From NCBI RefSeq assembly GCF_037975245.1, contig NC_092576.1, positions 14,712,611 through 14,776,610 on the forward strand: a DNA stretch of 64,000 nt, read 5' to 3'. Shown one piece after another: positions 1-13,869 of this stretch. The notes beneath the pieces are model-generated. The model was not told the DNA's origin. It saw nothing but the letters and a program-made list of their open reading frames with translations, and ran no database searches. Numbering within the stretch: position 1 is the first letter of the stretch; every line of letters starts with the position of its first letter. The DNA is from Apostichopus japonicus. Taxonomy: Eukaryota > Echinodermata > Holothuroidea > Aspidochirotida > Stichopodidae. The translations under genes were made by a program, and so were the position numbers.

Positions 1-460
1 TTCAATTTAGTTTACTAAAGTATGCGTGCCAAAAATGTCCTTGACAACAGTACAAGATCATTACGTACCATAATCAATTATGAGACTTAGGTTGCTCTGG
101 TCATGAGTTATATTCCTATAACCCTGAAAACTGAATGTAATTGTGATCAGTCGCTTGATAGTATAATGATTAATACTTAAATAAAGCAGAAATGTCATCG
201 TGTTTCATAAATAAGTAAGATACTAATTCGAAAATTGTTGTAACTGTTACATTTCCTTATCATTTTGACTTTTTATATCATATTACCTCATGTTTTGATT
301 ACTATAGCTTTAGCTTTGCATTGTCTAGTTGTTTGTGCAGACTAACTAATGAAACATTTAAAGCAACAAATATACAAGTCAGAAAGAGAAATTACTGTAG
401 TTACTTAAACTTTGTTTTCTATCTTTGTTATCAAATTCATTTCGTTAGAGCAAGGTAAAG
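1..460. other. non-coding, nothing recognised
   Basis: AT-rich sequence with no frame, RNA gene or repeat that I can support. It lies 3' of the GPCR exon on the minus strand and could include its 3' UTR, but I cannot point to a specific polyadenylation signal. Confidence 0.5.
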
Positions 461-520
461 GTGGGAGGGAATGGGATGGGGTGGGGAAGAAGGGGTGGGT
501 TGGGGTGGGGAGTAGGCGGA
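461..520 (+). other. G-run cluster, possible G-quadruplex
   Basis: About sixty bases contain at least eight runs of three or four G separated by one to five bases, in a region that is otherwise AT-rich. Several overlapping sets of four runs would meet the usual G-quadruplex pattern. On the opposite strand, which carries the GPCR exon, the same stretch is C-rich and lies about 270 bases past the stop codon. Confidence 0.5.
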
Positions 521-789
521 AGGATGTAATACTGGAACTCAACATCCGTTCCTATGCCTCTAATACAATTTCAGTAGTCACTCATTAGTTTGTAACTTAA
601 CATTCGTTAATTGGAAAAGATCGACACGACATTAGCGTTAATGATATACACCGGTAAATGGCTTCAAATGGTTATCACTTGACATTTATTCATTCTATCA
701 ATTCCTGCGACACAGTTCACATTTAAAACATTTATGTTAATAGTTATCATAAGGTTATTACAATAATACAATGTTATGCTTTTTGTATA

Positions 790-925
790 TTATAGTCTCA
801 ACATGTGCTTGAACACTCGTCTGAAGTTTTTATTAAACCCACAGTAAACCAAGGGGTTTGTGACTGAATTCATTGCCACGGTAAAAAATATCAAAACTAA
901 TTCCCCATGCTTTAATTTGGTACCT
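790..925 (-). CDS. last coding exon of a class A (rhodopsin-family) GPCR, TM7 and helix 8
   Basis: The exon encodes 44 residues plus a TAA stop. It carries a hydrophobic helix followed by NSVTNPLVY, which is the TM7 NPxxY motif, then GFNKNFRRVF, a typical amphipathic helix 8, and a short basic tail. A pyrimidine-rich acceptor ending in TTTTCATTAG sits just upstream on the minus strand, so the exon opens with the third base of a split codon (phase 2 entry). The open frame continues upstream of the acceptor, but that part is pyrimidine-tract translation and not protein. NPxxY is a switch motif of rhodopsin-type receptors at the plasma membrane, so the product should be a seven-helix receptor. 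The ligand class cannot be told from one helix; the NPLVY plus FNKNFRRVF pattern resembles peptide receptors. Exons for TM1 to TM6 must lie at higher coordinates, and I did not find them. Confidence 0.8.
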
Positions 926-2289
926 CTAATGAAAAGAAAGGAAAACAAAGGAGACAAAAACAAAACATTTGTATTAAATAAAAAGAAGTTGGCTTTTGTT
1001 AGTTCGATTTCATAGGAGGAAGATTGTCTACATGATTGTATGTGATTACCAGTCGTTTGATTATTTTGTCCAGCGGATGATGATAGTTGGCTTGTTTGTA
1101 CAAGAATTACTGACACTTTGCTTGTTACAGTTCGTAAAAACAGGACATAAAACAATGGAATTGTTACAAAACAACTACAAAATCTAATAATTATGTGGAA
1201 ACTGTGTACATGTTTCCGATGAAGCTATTCTCTTCGTAAAAGCAGAACTCTTTACCGAAGCAACGTTCTGTTCCATACGAAGTAACGGAGACTGTCAAAT
1301 TTAGAAGTATATTAAAAATCCATATAAATGCGATCTGCAATGTTATATTTCGTGTGTTCAACAGTTTATGTTATACGGTGCGGCCTTATGTCACAAGTAC
1401 ATACCTGTTAAGAGCAATCAGTAACATATGTTGAATCGAAACAGGAGTAAATGTTGAACTCGTTTGGTAAAAAAAATCGACACAAAAATGAAATTGAAAT
1501 CACAGTCTCTTATAAAGCAAACGCGACCGCCAGTAGAGGTAACACAAGGCAGCAAGTTCCCAAATCAGAAAAGACCAAACTGACTAAATAGCTGCAAAAA
1601 TCCGTAATTTTCTTTTCTGGGTGATCGCGAAAACAACGAGAGCATTACCAAAACGATCAAAAATAAATCATAAACTGCACATGATAATATTAAGATATAT
1701 TTCAAGATTGGTGGTATCAGCAAACGTAAAATGGTTGGATCTAGTGTATTGTGCGTAGTCACAAAGATTGGCTGGTCGGTTGTTAAGTGTGTGTCTATTT
1801 TTGGGTTTTTGCGCGTATGTCTTCAGTTAACAAACGTGTTTTTCAAACAGTAATTCACTGGACGTATATTTTTAATTATAACTTTAGTACCACTGCTTTC
1901 ACTAAATGGCACTTTGCTCATTCAGCCATTCTGAATAAATCTAGAAAAAAAATCATAGGTTTTAGGGTGGAGCTGTTTTACAAAGCGGATTTGCTCCAGC
2001 AAATGAATAATGTGCAAACATGGTATTCTGTATGTTGAAGATAACACTCCAATAATTCCAATGTATGCTCATTTAGCTGGAGTCGTTGTTGGGTCAATTT
2101 CTTTGTCCTTTTAATATGCTGATTGACAATAACATCAACTTTTTTATTTACCTCACAATTAGAGAGGACTGACTCACACGTAACAGAACAATATTTGACC
2201 GGGGTTATATTGATGTACCACGCACACATGCTTAAGCTTTTTAATTTTTAGTTATATTTTAAGATATATGCAAGAAAACGTTTTACTTC
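926..2289. other. non-coding, probable intron of the GPCR gene
   Basis: Upstream of the TM7 exon acceptor on the minus strand. Short open frames on both strands here show no family motif. No repeat stands out. Confidence 0.4.
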
Positions 2290-4650
2290 AAAAATAAATG
2301 CTAGTCCTTTTTATTTCTACCCCAGAGTAATTTTGATCAACTATTGACAATGTTCTGTCAACAACCGGTGAGTCGCTCAGAACCATTGGCATTTGTTGTG
2401 ATAGGACAACTACATTACCGTCCTGTGAAGCATCATATGCTAACACTTATTCTCAGTTAGAACCAAAGTATGCCAACCTTTTTTTTAAGTTAGAAATTTC
2501 TTTACATTCTTGGAATGCTCTACGTTCTCTCTGTAACCACATTTGTTCAATAACCTGTAGATGGGGGGAGGGGGGCAATGTTTCTATTATATCAGGTGTG
2601 AATGATAAGTAAATACCTCAAGATAATATTTTAAGTCAGTATCACTCTTGCTCAACAACTCGAATATTATCACTTGTAGGATGTTACCCATTTACATCAA
2701 TCTTATAGCCCAGATAAATAACAGACTCTGACTTAAAAATACATTTGTCTCTTTTCAGGGAGTAATCCCGCAGACCCTGATTGTGTCAGTACTATGTTCA
2801 TTGTGTCCATATAATATGTATTTGACCTACCTGTGCTCCATATATCATTCAAGTACATAGTACTTGTGATATACAAATCCCTGGAGCGGATGATCATCCA
2901 ACATGTAATCTGTTATATCGGTATAGCCCTTTTTGTGTGTTTACTAATACCCATTGCATTATATTGTCATCTAGCAGTACCTGTTGATGCGCCTGGCTAA
3001 GATCAATATTCGAAAATTTCTTTCCACGCATGAATGTTGCGAATATGTCTTCCGCCTTTGGAATAGGATAGTTGCCAATCTCAGCTGCCTAATTAACTGT
3101 TAGCTTGTAATCTCCTTAGATGAGTATTGGTTCGTCTGGCTTCAATACTTGAACTATAGGCGCTTCCCACTCAGCATGTGGTACCGGTTCGATGAGTTCA
3201 GCTTTCTCTAATCGCATTATTTTATCTTCAAACTTCTGTCTAACAGCATAGACTACGGTCCTAGTTCGACAGTACTTTGGCGGTATCGTTTTATCAATAT
3301 GAATGTTCGTTTGGTTCCATTCAATGATCCTGTTTTTCTTTGAATATTGGCTCATGTCTACTCAGTATCTCTTTAAGCGACTTTGGACAATTCATATCAC
3401 TAACCTTGTATACACTCTGAAATATGGTCACCCAATCTAGTTTTAAACTCGTTAATTAATCACGACCTAACAACTTACAGCTAACAACGGTTCCGCTGTG
3501 AAGTCATATGCTTATATCGGCGGTCCTGCCTCACATAACAAAGTAATTTGGTAAGTTCACGATACCTTTATCGCTCTTTTCTTCAGATTGCATTAAACCA
3601 ATATCTGTGAGTCTTTCTCCAGTGTATGTACATACTCTTAATTTAGCTGTACTAGTACATAATGTGGAAAGTACTCCTGATACAATGCCTCTCCAACTAC
3701 GGTGAATGACGCCCTATATAGTTCAAAGCAAACGTACTTACCCTCACTTCATGTATTGCTGTCAATGTGTTGTAATGTAGCTTCATTCCATCATTATGAT
3801 TTATTGTAAACATTCTTCCCGCGGTGAGTCATCACTTTCACTTTTGTCGTTCTTGGCATGCTTAACAGTCTGTGGTTAGAACGATTTTGGACTTTTATCA
3901 TTTTTATGTTTCACTTTCGAACTCTGACTGAACATATACGCTGTTGACCTTTCACACTACCGCGATATGATTGTTTATCTTTGAGCAATACGATTCAGTA
4001 CGATTTCTTTTACCACAACGATAATGCTGTGCTTTAGGCCTACTCTCTTTCCCCAATTAGATTTGACATGATTTGGCTTTGCTTATACTTTGTGTACGAT
4101 TGTTCAGTTGTTGTCACAGTAGCATATGCTAATTTTTGACTATCTTCGACATTATTAGAAGCTAATTCTACTCCAATCGCTAACTTTAGAGCTCTTGTTA
4201 ATGTTAATTTGGATTCCGATAGCCATCTTGTTTGCATTTGACTATCGTTAATTGTACGAACTAGTTATGTGTCATATAGTGGTTGACCAAAGTTACAGGT
4301 GTCAGCTAATGCATGTCAATCCAACATGAACATTGCTACTGTCTCGGTAAACCTTCTATCAAGGTTGTTGAATTTAAACCTTTACTCTATTTCAGATGGT
4401 GGAGGATCGTAATGATTTGTCATTAGCTCAACCAGTTTGGCAAATTTATTTTCTCCTGGTTTATACGGTGCCACTAAATGTATCATAACCTTGTATGCAC
4501 TCGACCCAATTGCTCTTAAAGTTATGCTCATTTTCTTACCGTCCTCTGTAATTTCATTAACATTGTACCACATAGTTGCAACAGATTGCTGTAAATCATA
4601 CAAAATATCTTCATCAAATTGACATTTCTTGTAACGTAGACAATATTCTT
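2290..4650 (-). pseudogene. decayed Ty3/Gypsy retrotransposon, gag and pol remnants
   Basis: Several frames on the minus strand match consecutive parts of a Gypsy polyprotein. At 4603-4382 a Gag capsid-like piece ends in a region of the type LVELMTNHYDPPPSE. At 4237-4040 there is a continuation of the SESKLTLTRALKLA type, as found just before the Gag zinc knuckle. At 3355-3116 is the start of reverse transcriptase, with PHAEWEAPIVQVLKPDE. At about 3075-2930 come YPIPKAEDIFATF and FSNIDLSQAHQQV, which carries the first catalytic aspartate. Near 2800 the YxDD box is damaged (YMDTM), and thumb and linker-like pieces (VIYLGYKIDVNG) follow down to about 2,500. Frameshifts and in-frame stops separate the parts and I saw no LTRs. 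The element cannot make a working protein; it is an old copy. Confidence 0.8.
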
Positions 4651-5430
4651 CAATGTTGTCCTATTATTCTCCGGCTTCCAGTTGTAACTTACCTATTCTT
4701 AAAACATTGTCACATGACAAGGAAAACATAAATATGGTTATTTTCTTTTATTTTATTATGGCCGTGACAACTTTGTGTAAGAACGAGCCACGTCGCATAA
4801 TATCACATGTTCAGTGCTGCCTCTTATTTACTTAATAGTGTAGTACCGTACATGAGCTCGAGTAATACGCCATTATGTGCTATGCAGCCTGTAACTTGAA
4901 AGAACAACAGGGGAAGTACACATCGTTTCCTGAGTAAATCTGATTACCAATCCATCCATCCAGTAATAACAGAGTATCACTTTCAACGTATTTACATTTG
5001 TTGCTTACAAAATACTTCATTATTAGTTTCGATACCGGAAAATTCCGACGATCTTGTGAAGGAAGAAAAATGTTTGCGCTTTCAGTAAAATTTGAAAGTA
5101 ACAAGCATCCTGTATGTATCACCTAGTGTAAGGGCCTGTACAATAGACAATCAAAGACATGGGGTTAAAAAAGTAGTAGTGATAAGAAGCTTAGGTACGG
5201 TATACCATGAAGGCTAGCCTTAACGACAACCGCATTCATGATAATGGCAATGACTGGAAAGTTATGCACTGTCATTGTCTTGAACTGGATATTTCATTTG
5301 CGAATGATTTCACGTCGATAAAACCAGTCAGACTATGTCAAGATGAATACTTATCAAACTCTTTACATAAGTAGTTTAAATATACAAGGTTAAAGATACG
5401 ATACACTATATGTATACGTACTGACTTTGT
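4651..5430. other. non-coding, nothing recognised
   Basis: No convincing coding frame or repeat. It may include the 5' part of the Gypsy relic, but no LTR or primer binding site could be identified by eye. Confidence 0.4.
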
Positions 5431-5433
5431 AAC

Positions 5434-5665
5434 ATGTTGTTTGGGACCCCCTATGATCAACGTTTATTTGTTGCAAGCACGGTCGGCGATCTGTTTCAAA
5501 TATGGGGGGGGGGGACATTTGCTTGGATGCAGGCGAATTACTATCAAAAGCGGAGCGCCACCATCAGTTGGTGCGCAGCGTACAAGAACATTTCTGGTTT
5601 TGATAGCCCCCCAGATCATCGGAAATGGCACTTCTCGGGCTTGAAAATGACCAACTAGCCTGTAC
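5434..5665. repeat. dispersed repeat, copy 1
   Basis: A G-run and the segment GGCGCCACC-like/AGTTGG.GCG, then CCCAGATC..GGAAATGGCACTTC, is shared with 6355-6520. The similarity (roughly three quarters by eye) is over about 110 bases. Overlapping open frames on both strands are by-products of this repeat. Confidence 0.5.
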
Positions 5666-6354
5666 ACTTTGCCTGAGAACCAAGTTTTTCCTAATAGTTT
5701 TTTTTTTCATTCATAACCTTTTTTCAAGATTGTCACCGGTCACACATCATGTTCTACCTCATTGCATCTCCTGTGGATCATTGCTTTTGTAGGTAATTCT
5801 ACGTAACGCCCCACAATACCCGTCATCCCCACTTTTCAAGGTTTTAAGCCCATTATTTGTTCAGAATTTGAATAATAAATTCACTTCAAAACATACCCAT
5901 AATGTTGCACAAAATTTCATCTATGGACAACCAATATAGAAAAACTCCCCTCAATCCCTAACAGACCGGTCAAAATTGCACGAGTAGAGGGAAGTTTGAT
6001 GAAGAATGTTGGTCAAGGAATTTTCGAAAATTCAGACACAGTTAAATTATTGGTGTACAAATATTAAAACCTCTTATAACGGCTACTATAAAACTTCGAT
6101 TTCATAGAAAATACCCCACCCTCCGCCCCCTCCCTTTGCTACGCACCTGTGGTTAGAAATCTTGTAGGAAACAGGCCAAATGGAAACCCAGTGAACCCAT
6201 ATCGATGTGGATCATATGTGTGATTGTACGTACTTACACTCATACACAAGAGGCAAACCAAATTTCATTACGGATGCGGTCCGTCTAGCTATTCATATCG
6301 AAAAAAAGTAAAAACTACTTTCGGTCATATATAGTAACAAATTGTGACACGGTT

Positions 6355-6530
6355 AGACAGGCGCCTTGCGAGGAATTTGCCAAGGGAGGGGCAAAGCTTG
6401 TACCTAGACTTTCTAAGCGTAGCGCCACCATAAGTTGGCGCGAAGCGCAAAAGAAAATTTTGGCCGAAAATGCCTCCCAGATCGCTGGAAATGGCACTTC
6501 CCAGGCCTTGTAAGTTGCATCTAAGCATTT
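6355..6530. repeat. dispersed repeat, copy 2
   Basis: Second copy of the element at 5434-5665, in the same orientation. It includes GCGCCACCATAAGTTGGCGC and the GGAAATGGCACTTCCC motif. The first of these contains a short palindrome. Confidence 0.5.
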
Positions 6531-6589
6531 TCTATTTTGAAATTACTAGCGATATCATAAAAAAATACAAAACATATGCTTAAAAAAAA

Positions 6590-6690
6590 CTATGCCTCCA
6601 AATATTGGGGGGATATTAGATACTATATCCCCCACCTAAAGTATTGGGGGGGACATGTCCCCCCGTCCCCCCCCATGATCGCCGCCCATG
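6590..6690. repeat. G/C-run repeat fragment (mobile element end)
   Basis: Alternating runs of six to eight G and C around ATATTGGGGGG and GGGGGGACATGTCCCCCC. The last block is a perfect palindrome. Such G-run termini are common at the ends of dispersed elements in marine invertebrate genomes, but the family is not identified. Confidence 0.35.
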
Positions 6691-7816
6691 GTTGCAAGTT
6701 TGTCCTTACAAATCTCAAAGAGATATATAAAGATATAAACATGAGTCTGTAGTCACAAATGACAGTTAGTCTCACTAAACGTCAAGTTATTGGATTTGTT
6801 ATCGTAGTCACTAGAAGTATACGTTCAACACATTAAACGTCATATGACAACCGAGAAATATTAGTAAACACACATATATTGATGAAAAGAGCTCATTGGT
6901 ACAGGCCCCGAATCTTCTGATGTAAAAAAGAGTGCGTCCTATGTTGACTGTACATACTTTAGTTGCTGTATGGCAGGATATATTGGGTTCAGTTCATATC
7001 TGACATTCAAACTCTTCAGGTTAAACGTCGAACGAAGACGAAATTAACCCAGGTTTCTGTCAAGCAAGTTGCACAAAAGAGAAACGACTAGAACATGGTC
7101 ATAAGTTGCCGTGTGTACAATTTCCAGGTAGAATCTAAATGGTTTGCTGTAATCATTGTATTATACATATCGTATTATGAAAAGACTTTCAACCGGATCC
7201 AAGATTAAGATTGGATAGATAAACAACAACATATTTCCAGGTAGATTTCAAACGCGAGTAACTTTGCTCAGGCCTAGTTTAACAAAATGCTGGCATCGAT
7301 TGACACCGATAAACGTTTTTGACTATTAAAGTAAATTTCACCTTAATTTAAAGAAAAAGACTGCTTAAAAGTCCACTTACAATTTGAAAAGACAAGGGTA
7401 ACCTTGTGCATTTTGGATAGATAAACATATCACAAACAACTTAACACCATGTTCAACATATTTCACAGATCTTGATTATAGATTCGAATTAAGGAGTAAA
7501 TTCGGCGGCAACGCAAATAGTAACCTTCTAATTAAAATAGTCCCGATGATTAGCCTTATTTATTATCGCACAAACAATAAGTAGGCATATTGTAACACTT
7601 TCCTCTTTAGGGTAGCGCAAGCCAGTAGGTTCAGGATTATTATCCTAAGATGTAGTATTTTAATTGGCCAGAGAACGAAGACATACACAAAATAAATCCA
7701 GAGAGTTATACAGTTAACCCGGAAATATTGAATACGAAAGGACTTCTTACAGTAAGGTTGTATGCGTAGAACCAGATGCTTTGTACAACTTGGTGCTACG
7801 TAGCCCTGAAGCTTAC
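6691..7816. other. non-coding, nothing recognised
   Basis: No supported gene or repeat. Confidence 0.4.
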
Positions 7817-7919
7817 CATTAAAATGTTCCTTCCAAACGGCAACTAGACTAGACTGTCCTGTCCCGCCCAAGTCATACATTTTATATAAGTCCCTTAACA
7901 ATACATGGCAATAACACAT
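7817..7919 (-). CDS. candidate internal exon of unknown protein
   Basis: On the minus strand a T9 tract and TATAG acceptor precede an open stretch of 103 nt that ends at an AATG|GTAAGC donor. The frame includes MYDLGGTGQSSLVAVWKEHF, which looks like ordinary protein, but I do not recognise it. The open frame runs on past the donor as low-quality hydrophobic sequence, which fits intron read-through. It could be an upstream exon of the GPCR gene on the same strand, although its exit phase (1 in this frame) does not fit the phase-2 entry of the TM7 exon directly. Confidence 0.3.
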
Positions 7920-10207
7920 CTATAAAAAAAAAGTGTACTGTACCTTAGAACGTAGCTAAAGACATATTACCCAAATACTACAGTGCATTCCCACCATCTC
8001 GAAAAAAATACACTCCTTTACAGAGATGAACGAGATTTTGTTTATATATTATCGTTAGAAACTATCACATGTGTAACAATTGAAACCATCAAGCGATGCT
8101 TCTTTGGGATTCATTGTCAATACCCTTTAAAGGTATGCTGTATAGACCCCAACTATAGCACGCTATCATTGAAACGTTTCTTGAGATTACGTAATCGACT
8201 TGCCTTGGTCGTAAAATTAACTCTTTTCACCAATTAGCCTGCACCGCCTGCCACGTATTTTTTTCTTGTATGAGGTTCTTTGTGTGTACGCTGTATGATT
8301 AACGAAACTGTAAACCTAAATATATTGCCACACAGTGTTTACACAATGAACCTAATGGTGATAAGAAGCTATGTTTTGAAGCCTGGGTTAGATTTACGAC
8401 CATGGCAGGTCGATTACGTAATCACAAAAATTTCCTAGCTATAGCTTGATATTATCAGAGCAAATAAAGCAGATCTTTAATACCAATACCAGGGGATATA
8501 AACTTCCTAAAGGCTCCACGACGTACACACATAACTTCCCCATTGCTCCACAGTAACAGTGTTACAGTATTATTGTAGAACAGCGAGCAAATGCTTCAGA
8601 ATAACAGCTTCTAACTTTTTGACATTTCTGAAAAAAATCACACGAAACTGCTTGAATCACGAACGTCTGAATATTTTCCACGTGTTGTATTACTTCCATC
8701 GTACCAGGAAGTAATGAAGAAATAACATATCATGCCACACTGTGTGTAGATTGTTTACATTGTACCATATCGTACCAGGCATAAGCATGATGAATCGGTC
8801 CGCCATGTCGTATTGTAAACGTTTAGATTTTGGAAAGGAAATGAAATACAATTGGAGCATAGGAAATATTCAAAACGACAACACTAGCATTTTCTAGGCA
8901 GTTTTTTTCAAACACTTCACAGTTTAAGACTCCATAGCGCGATGATTTAGATGATGTTAATTTCTACCCTTTGACGTTGTACGTAGGTTTAATTCGTATT
9001 ATGAGTCAATGTTGTACATTACAATAGGAGCTGTTTGGTTTAAAATCAACTTAGTGATGTCAAATGGCCGTTACATTGTAGCAAGTTCTATGCAGTGATA
9101 TGAACACGTGATATAATTAAATAATGTTCTAACATCTATATCGTCATTAGAGCTGTAGATGATATGAAACTGTAAAGTATTGTAATGTAACTGTATTGTA
9201 CTATGAACAACACTTAATTAATTTGTTTAACTACAACTGCACGTTTACAACGTATACTTTATTAGCTATAACGAGAAGTGTTGCATTAAGCCTTTTGTGC
9301 ATTTAATATATTGAACTGCATATAAAATATGTGACCATATCACAATACAATGTAACGATAGAAGTAATAATGTAGAGTTAATTCAAAGTTAAACTTAAAT
9401 GCAGTATACAGATTGTTACTTGTTAACACACGTTAAGTACAACTCTTAGTGCTGTAGGGGAGTACATTGATCCGATAACCAGCAACTTTGAGTATAAGGT
9501 TTCAAGTAACAAGTTAGACAAGACAATTAGCCTTTGCAGTCAAGTTTGCGTGTGTGCGTAGATCTCAAATTTGGCACGTGGCTTGATCATATTTAGTAAA
9601 GGAAACGTAATGTTTTTAGTGGAGGTCAATTATCAGTTGGGGTTGGCAGAGGTCAAAACACGAAAGCTTAAAGCTTTTAGCAATTTCCCAAAGTACTTTC
9701 AAGCAGTATCCGAGTAAATCACTGATTAATTCAATGTACAATCAAGAGTTTGTAATTGATTACTTCGGACATGATGGTCACTCAAAGCAAGTGATTCAAC
9801 AGTTGAAATCCACGATGCTCTTCATATATATTGTTAGTCACCAACTTCAGAATATATCAAATATTATATTAATGAGAACATTTATGATCGTATGGAAATA
9901 TAACTTTGTGGTAGCAAACAGCTTACTGATCATGTACGACATTTTATTTTGATATTAATACTGAAATCCAACTGCTACTATCTAAAAATATACATCGTTC
10001 ATGAACATTCCATATATTAGAGATACCAAGGAGCAACAAGGCATCGCTGAAGCAATACGAGGGATCCAGAGGGACATTCCATTTCAACCCAAGCCCAACA
10101 ATCGGGTGAATTGGGTGAGCGTATTTGGCTTGTATTTTGCACCTCTAGACACCCGCATACTTAATATATGGCACTCTCAGGCTTTCTCTGTTGAGAGGCT
10201 GATTACA
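7920..10207. other. non-coding, nothing recognised
   Basis: AT-rich. A short perfect hairpin TTACTTCC/GGAAGTAA occurs near 8,690. Open frames here lack any motif. Confidence 0.4.
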
Positions 10208-10243
10208 TTTAACTTTTGGTGATTATTTAACTTTTGGTGATTA
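10208..10243 (+). repeat. 18-bp tandem duplication
   Basis: Two perfect copies of TTTAACTTTTGGTGATTA. The second copy ends at the first base of the ATG of the candidate exon that follows. Confidence 0.7.
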
Positions 10244-10305
10244 TGTGGAAGAGATCTTTAAGAACTTTCCGAAACATTTTTAAAGAAACAAGGAAATATA
10301 TAAAG
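10243..10305 (+). CDS. candidate first coding exon upstream of the microexon array
   Basis: An ATG (A at -3) opens a 21-codon frame that ends exactly at AAAG|GTAAGA, a good donor. The peptide is very basic: it starts MWKRSLRTFRNIF and ends ETRKYIK. Exit phase is 0. Joined to the 36-nt exon at 11,844 in phase 0, the frame stays open (LYTATNQDGSKQ) and the microexons would then be read as whole codons. No upstream promoter element is visible. It may be a chance frame; the alternative is that translation starts at the ATG inside the 11,844 exon. Confidence 0.3.
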
Positions 10306-10374
10306 GTAAGAACGTCAAATGGTGTAACCGAGGTACAATTAATTAAAGTTATGTCCATAATAAGGTCTAAATGC

Positions 10375-11843
<1,469 letters not shown>

Positions 11844-11879
11844 TTATACACCGCTACAAACCAAGATGGATCCAAGCAG
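11844..11879 (+). CDS. 36-nt candidate exon, splice-donor exon feeding the microexon array
   Basis: A long pyrimidine tract ending TTTTCTCAG is followed by 36 nt and a strong donor, AGCAG|GTAAGG. The length is a multiple of three, so phase is preserved. Two readings are open. In phase 2 it contains an ATG at 11,866 in a strong context (AAGATGG) and would start MDPS followed by a split AG codon. In phase 0 it reads LYTATNQDGSKQ. It is the nearest strong exon upstream of the array on the same strand, so it is the natural 5' partner for the first microexon at 13,920. Splicing is inferred from sequence only. Confidence 0.5.
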
Positions 11880-13139
11880 GTAAGGGTCGACACCATACAC
11901 AATGTATGATGAGGTGTATTTTCAAGGTTTAGATCAATTTACATGGCGATATAGGTCTGATAAACTATTAAGTAAATCCAATACATACATAGTTCAAGTA
12001 ACGTGTCTTATGTTGTAGGTTTAGTCATTTTGTGTCACGTCCAATACAATCCAATTGTGTAAACCATGTGGGAGCATAGTGCACTTTTCAGCACAGTGTA
12101 GTCATCTCAGGCGCGTACAAAGGAGGAATTCTCCCGGTACATATTAACATAGTGGTTTGGCAATGAATAGAAAAAGAAAAAAGAAATGCATCTTACATCT
12201 TTGGTTCTTAGTTGTCCTGAACACAAGAAAAAGAAAACGAGAGAGTACAAAGCAATTCTGGAATGTTCTCTCTTATCTTCGTTGAAGATATATTGAAGAT
12301 ATATCTCATGTAGAGGGTCGCAAAGAAATCTCTTAAAAAAAATTGGTGCTTGCGCTAGGTGATATTCAATAAATTCCTTCTTTGATATTAGTCACTCTTC
12401 AATAGATGTGTCTGATTGCACATAAAATATTCCAAACAAGGGAAATAAGAATATATTTTGCGGTTATGGTTAGAAAAATGCCCCTAACTAACATAAAATG
12501 TAACTAACCAACAGGTTAGCCCACGTGCCCTTGGATTGGTAGAAAAGGCTTAATTTGATTAGAGCGTAAACTGCTCTAAGGATCATCACAGTAGAGAACT
12601 TCACGTACACAATAGTAAATACATATTGAAATTTAGGTAAAAATAGTAAGCTTAAATATTTTCATTAAACATTACTAGTTTCTCCAGTACAGGATGTATT
12701 AGTGAGGAACCTGGAGAAGTGCCTGGGTTGAGCCCAGTACCTGTATCTTATTCGAAGTGAAGTGTATTAACCCTTTTCTTTCTTATTCTTCATCCCTACA
12801 GTTCGAGAAGTGTGAGTTGAATCAATTTCCTGCTTAATGTTCGAAGTAAAATATATGTTCACCAAGTCCTGTGATACTCTAATTAGTCAGGGCTGAAGTC
12901 GAGTCAGTTCATACGAGTCAAAGTTTGTATGGGGTTCCAAAGCAGACCCAGTCCGAGACAAGTATATAGTCGTCCGGGCCCCACAAGTCCCAGTCCTAGT
13001 GCCACTTCCGCCACACCGTTCCAACATCATAACTATGTGTTGCTAGGAAACATCACATGTGGCAGTTAACTTGGTTAGCAGAACTAACGAAGCCTACCCC
13101 TTCGGCTGTGTCATGTCGATATTGCAGCATACGGAAAGC
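11880..13139. other. non-coding spacer between the 36-nt exon and the array
   Basis: No repeat or gene except for one possible 10-nt exon at 12,802, listed separately. Confidence 0.4.
12802..12811 (+). other. possible 10-nt microexon outside the array
   Basis: The tract CTTTTCTTTCTTATTC..CCCTACAG is followed by TTCGAGAAGT and then GTGAGT. It has the same tight acceptor-donor layout as the array microexons but is 10 nt long, so including it would change the reading phase of everything downstream (phase 2 to phase 0). The flanking sequence is not related to the array modules by eye. Confidence 0.25.
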
Positions 13140-13620
13140 TTATGTTGAGAGCCAAAACCTTCGGAAAAGCTAGTTGTTCTATTTGTAACTCTAATAAAGT
13201 GGTGGTGGGAGAGGTGGGTAGTGTTATAGGTCATATATTAAGGTTATCTATGTTTTGGGTGTGTGTGGGGCGGGGGTAGTACTTTGATAGGTATTAAGGT
13301 TATCTATTTTCTTCGATGGGAGTACTCTATTCGATTAAGGCAAAAAAAGTTTCTTAGTTTACTTCCTTTCACATTTTTTACTTATTTGCAGTTATATTGT
13401 CTTATTCATCTTGTTATACTATGTGATGGAACAAATAAATAATTAAAGAAAAAAAATTGTTTAACCATCAATGATATCAGTTAGTCAAGTGTAGAGCCAC
13501 AAACAGAGGAAAGCTAATGAAAACTAATGATTTCACATGGCACAGATTTACATTTTATAGTCACTGTGCTTGTGTCTTTGCTGTTTTTTCTCATGTTTAT
13601 TTTTCATTATTTAAGGAAAT
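13140..13620. repeat. left-flank segment duplicated inside the array
   Basis: This block (GGTGGTGGGAG, GTGTGTGGGGCGGGGG, TTAAGGTTATCTATTTTC) recurs at 23,345-23,850 with few differences. It marks the left edge of the array and shows that flank DNA was carried into the array during rearrangement. Confidence 0.8.
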
Positions 13621-13869
13621 GTAACAATTTCCACAGCATTGGTAATGCACAACGAACATGTTTATCGAATACATGGATCGCAATGTCTATGGAGATAGAA
13701 AGATTGTTGTTATTAAGTTGCAGCTTAAACATTTAACAATTGACGATATGAGCTAGTGAGGTGAAGATGAAAATCAGGGAAATTGCTACAAAAAAGTACA
13801 TTATTTACTTATAATAAAAGTACATTTTAAAGACGCTGTGTTTGACTTTTTACTAGGATCCATTAACTA

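Noticed and set aside
7983-8237. 84-codon frame on the plus strand
   Set aside because: Ordinary AT-rich chance frame with no motif or splice context.
13370-13400. Acceptor-like TTTACTTATTTGCAG at the left edge
   Set aside because: No donor follows; the sequence after it is TTATATTGTC. It is not a microexon core.
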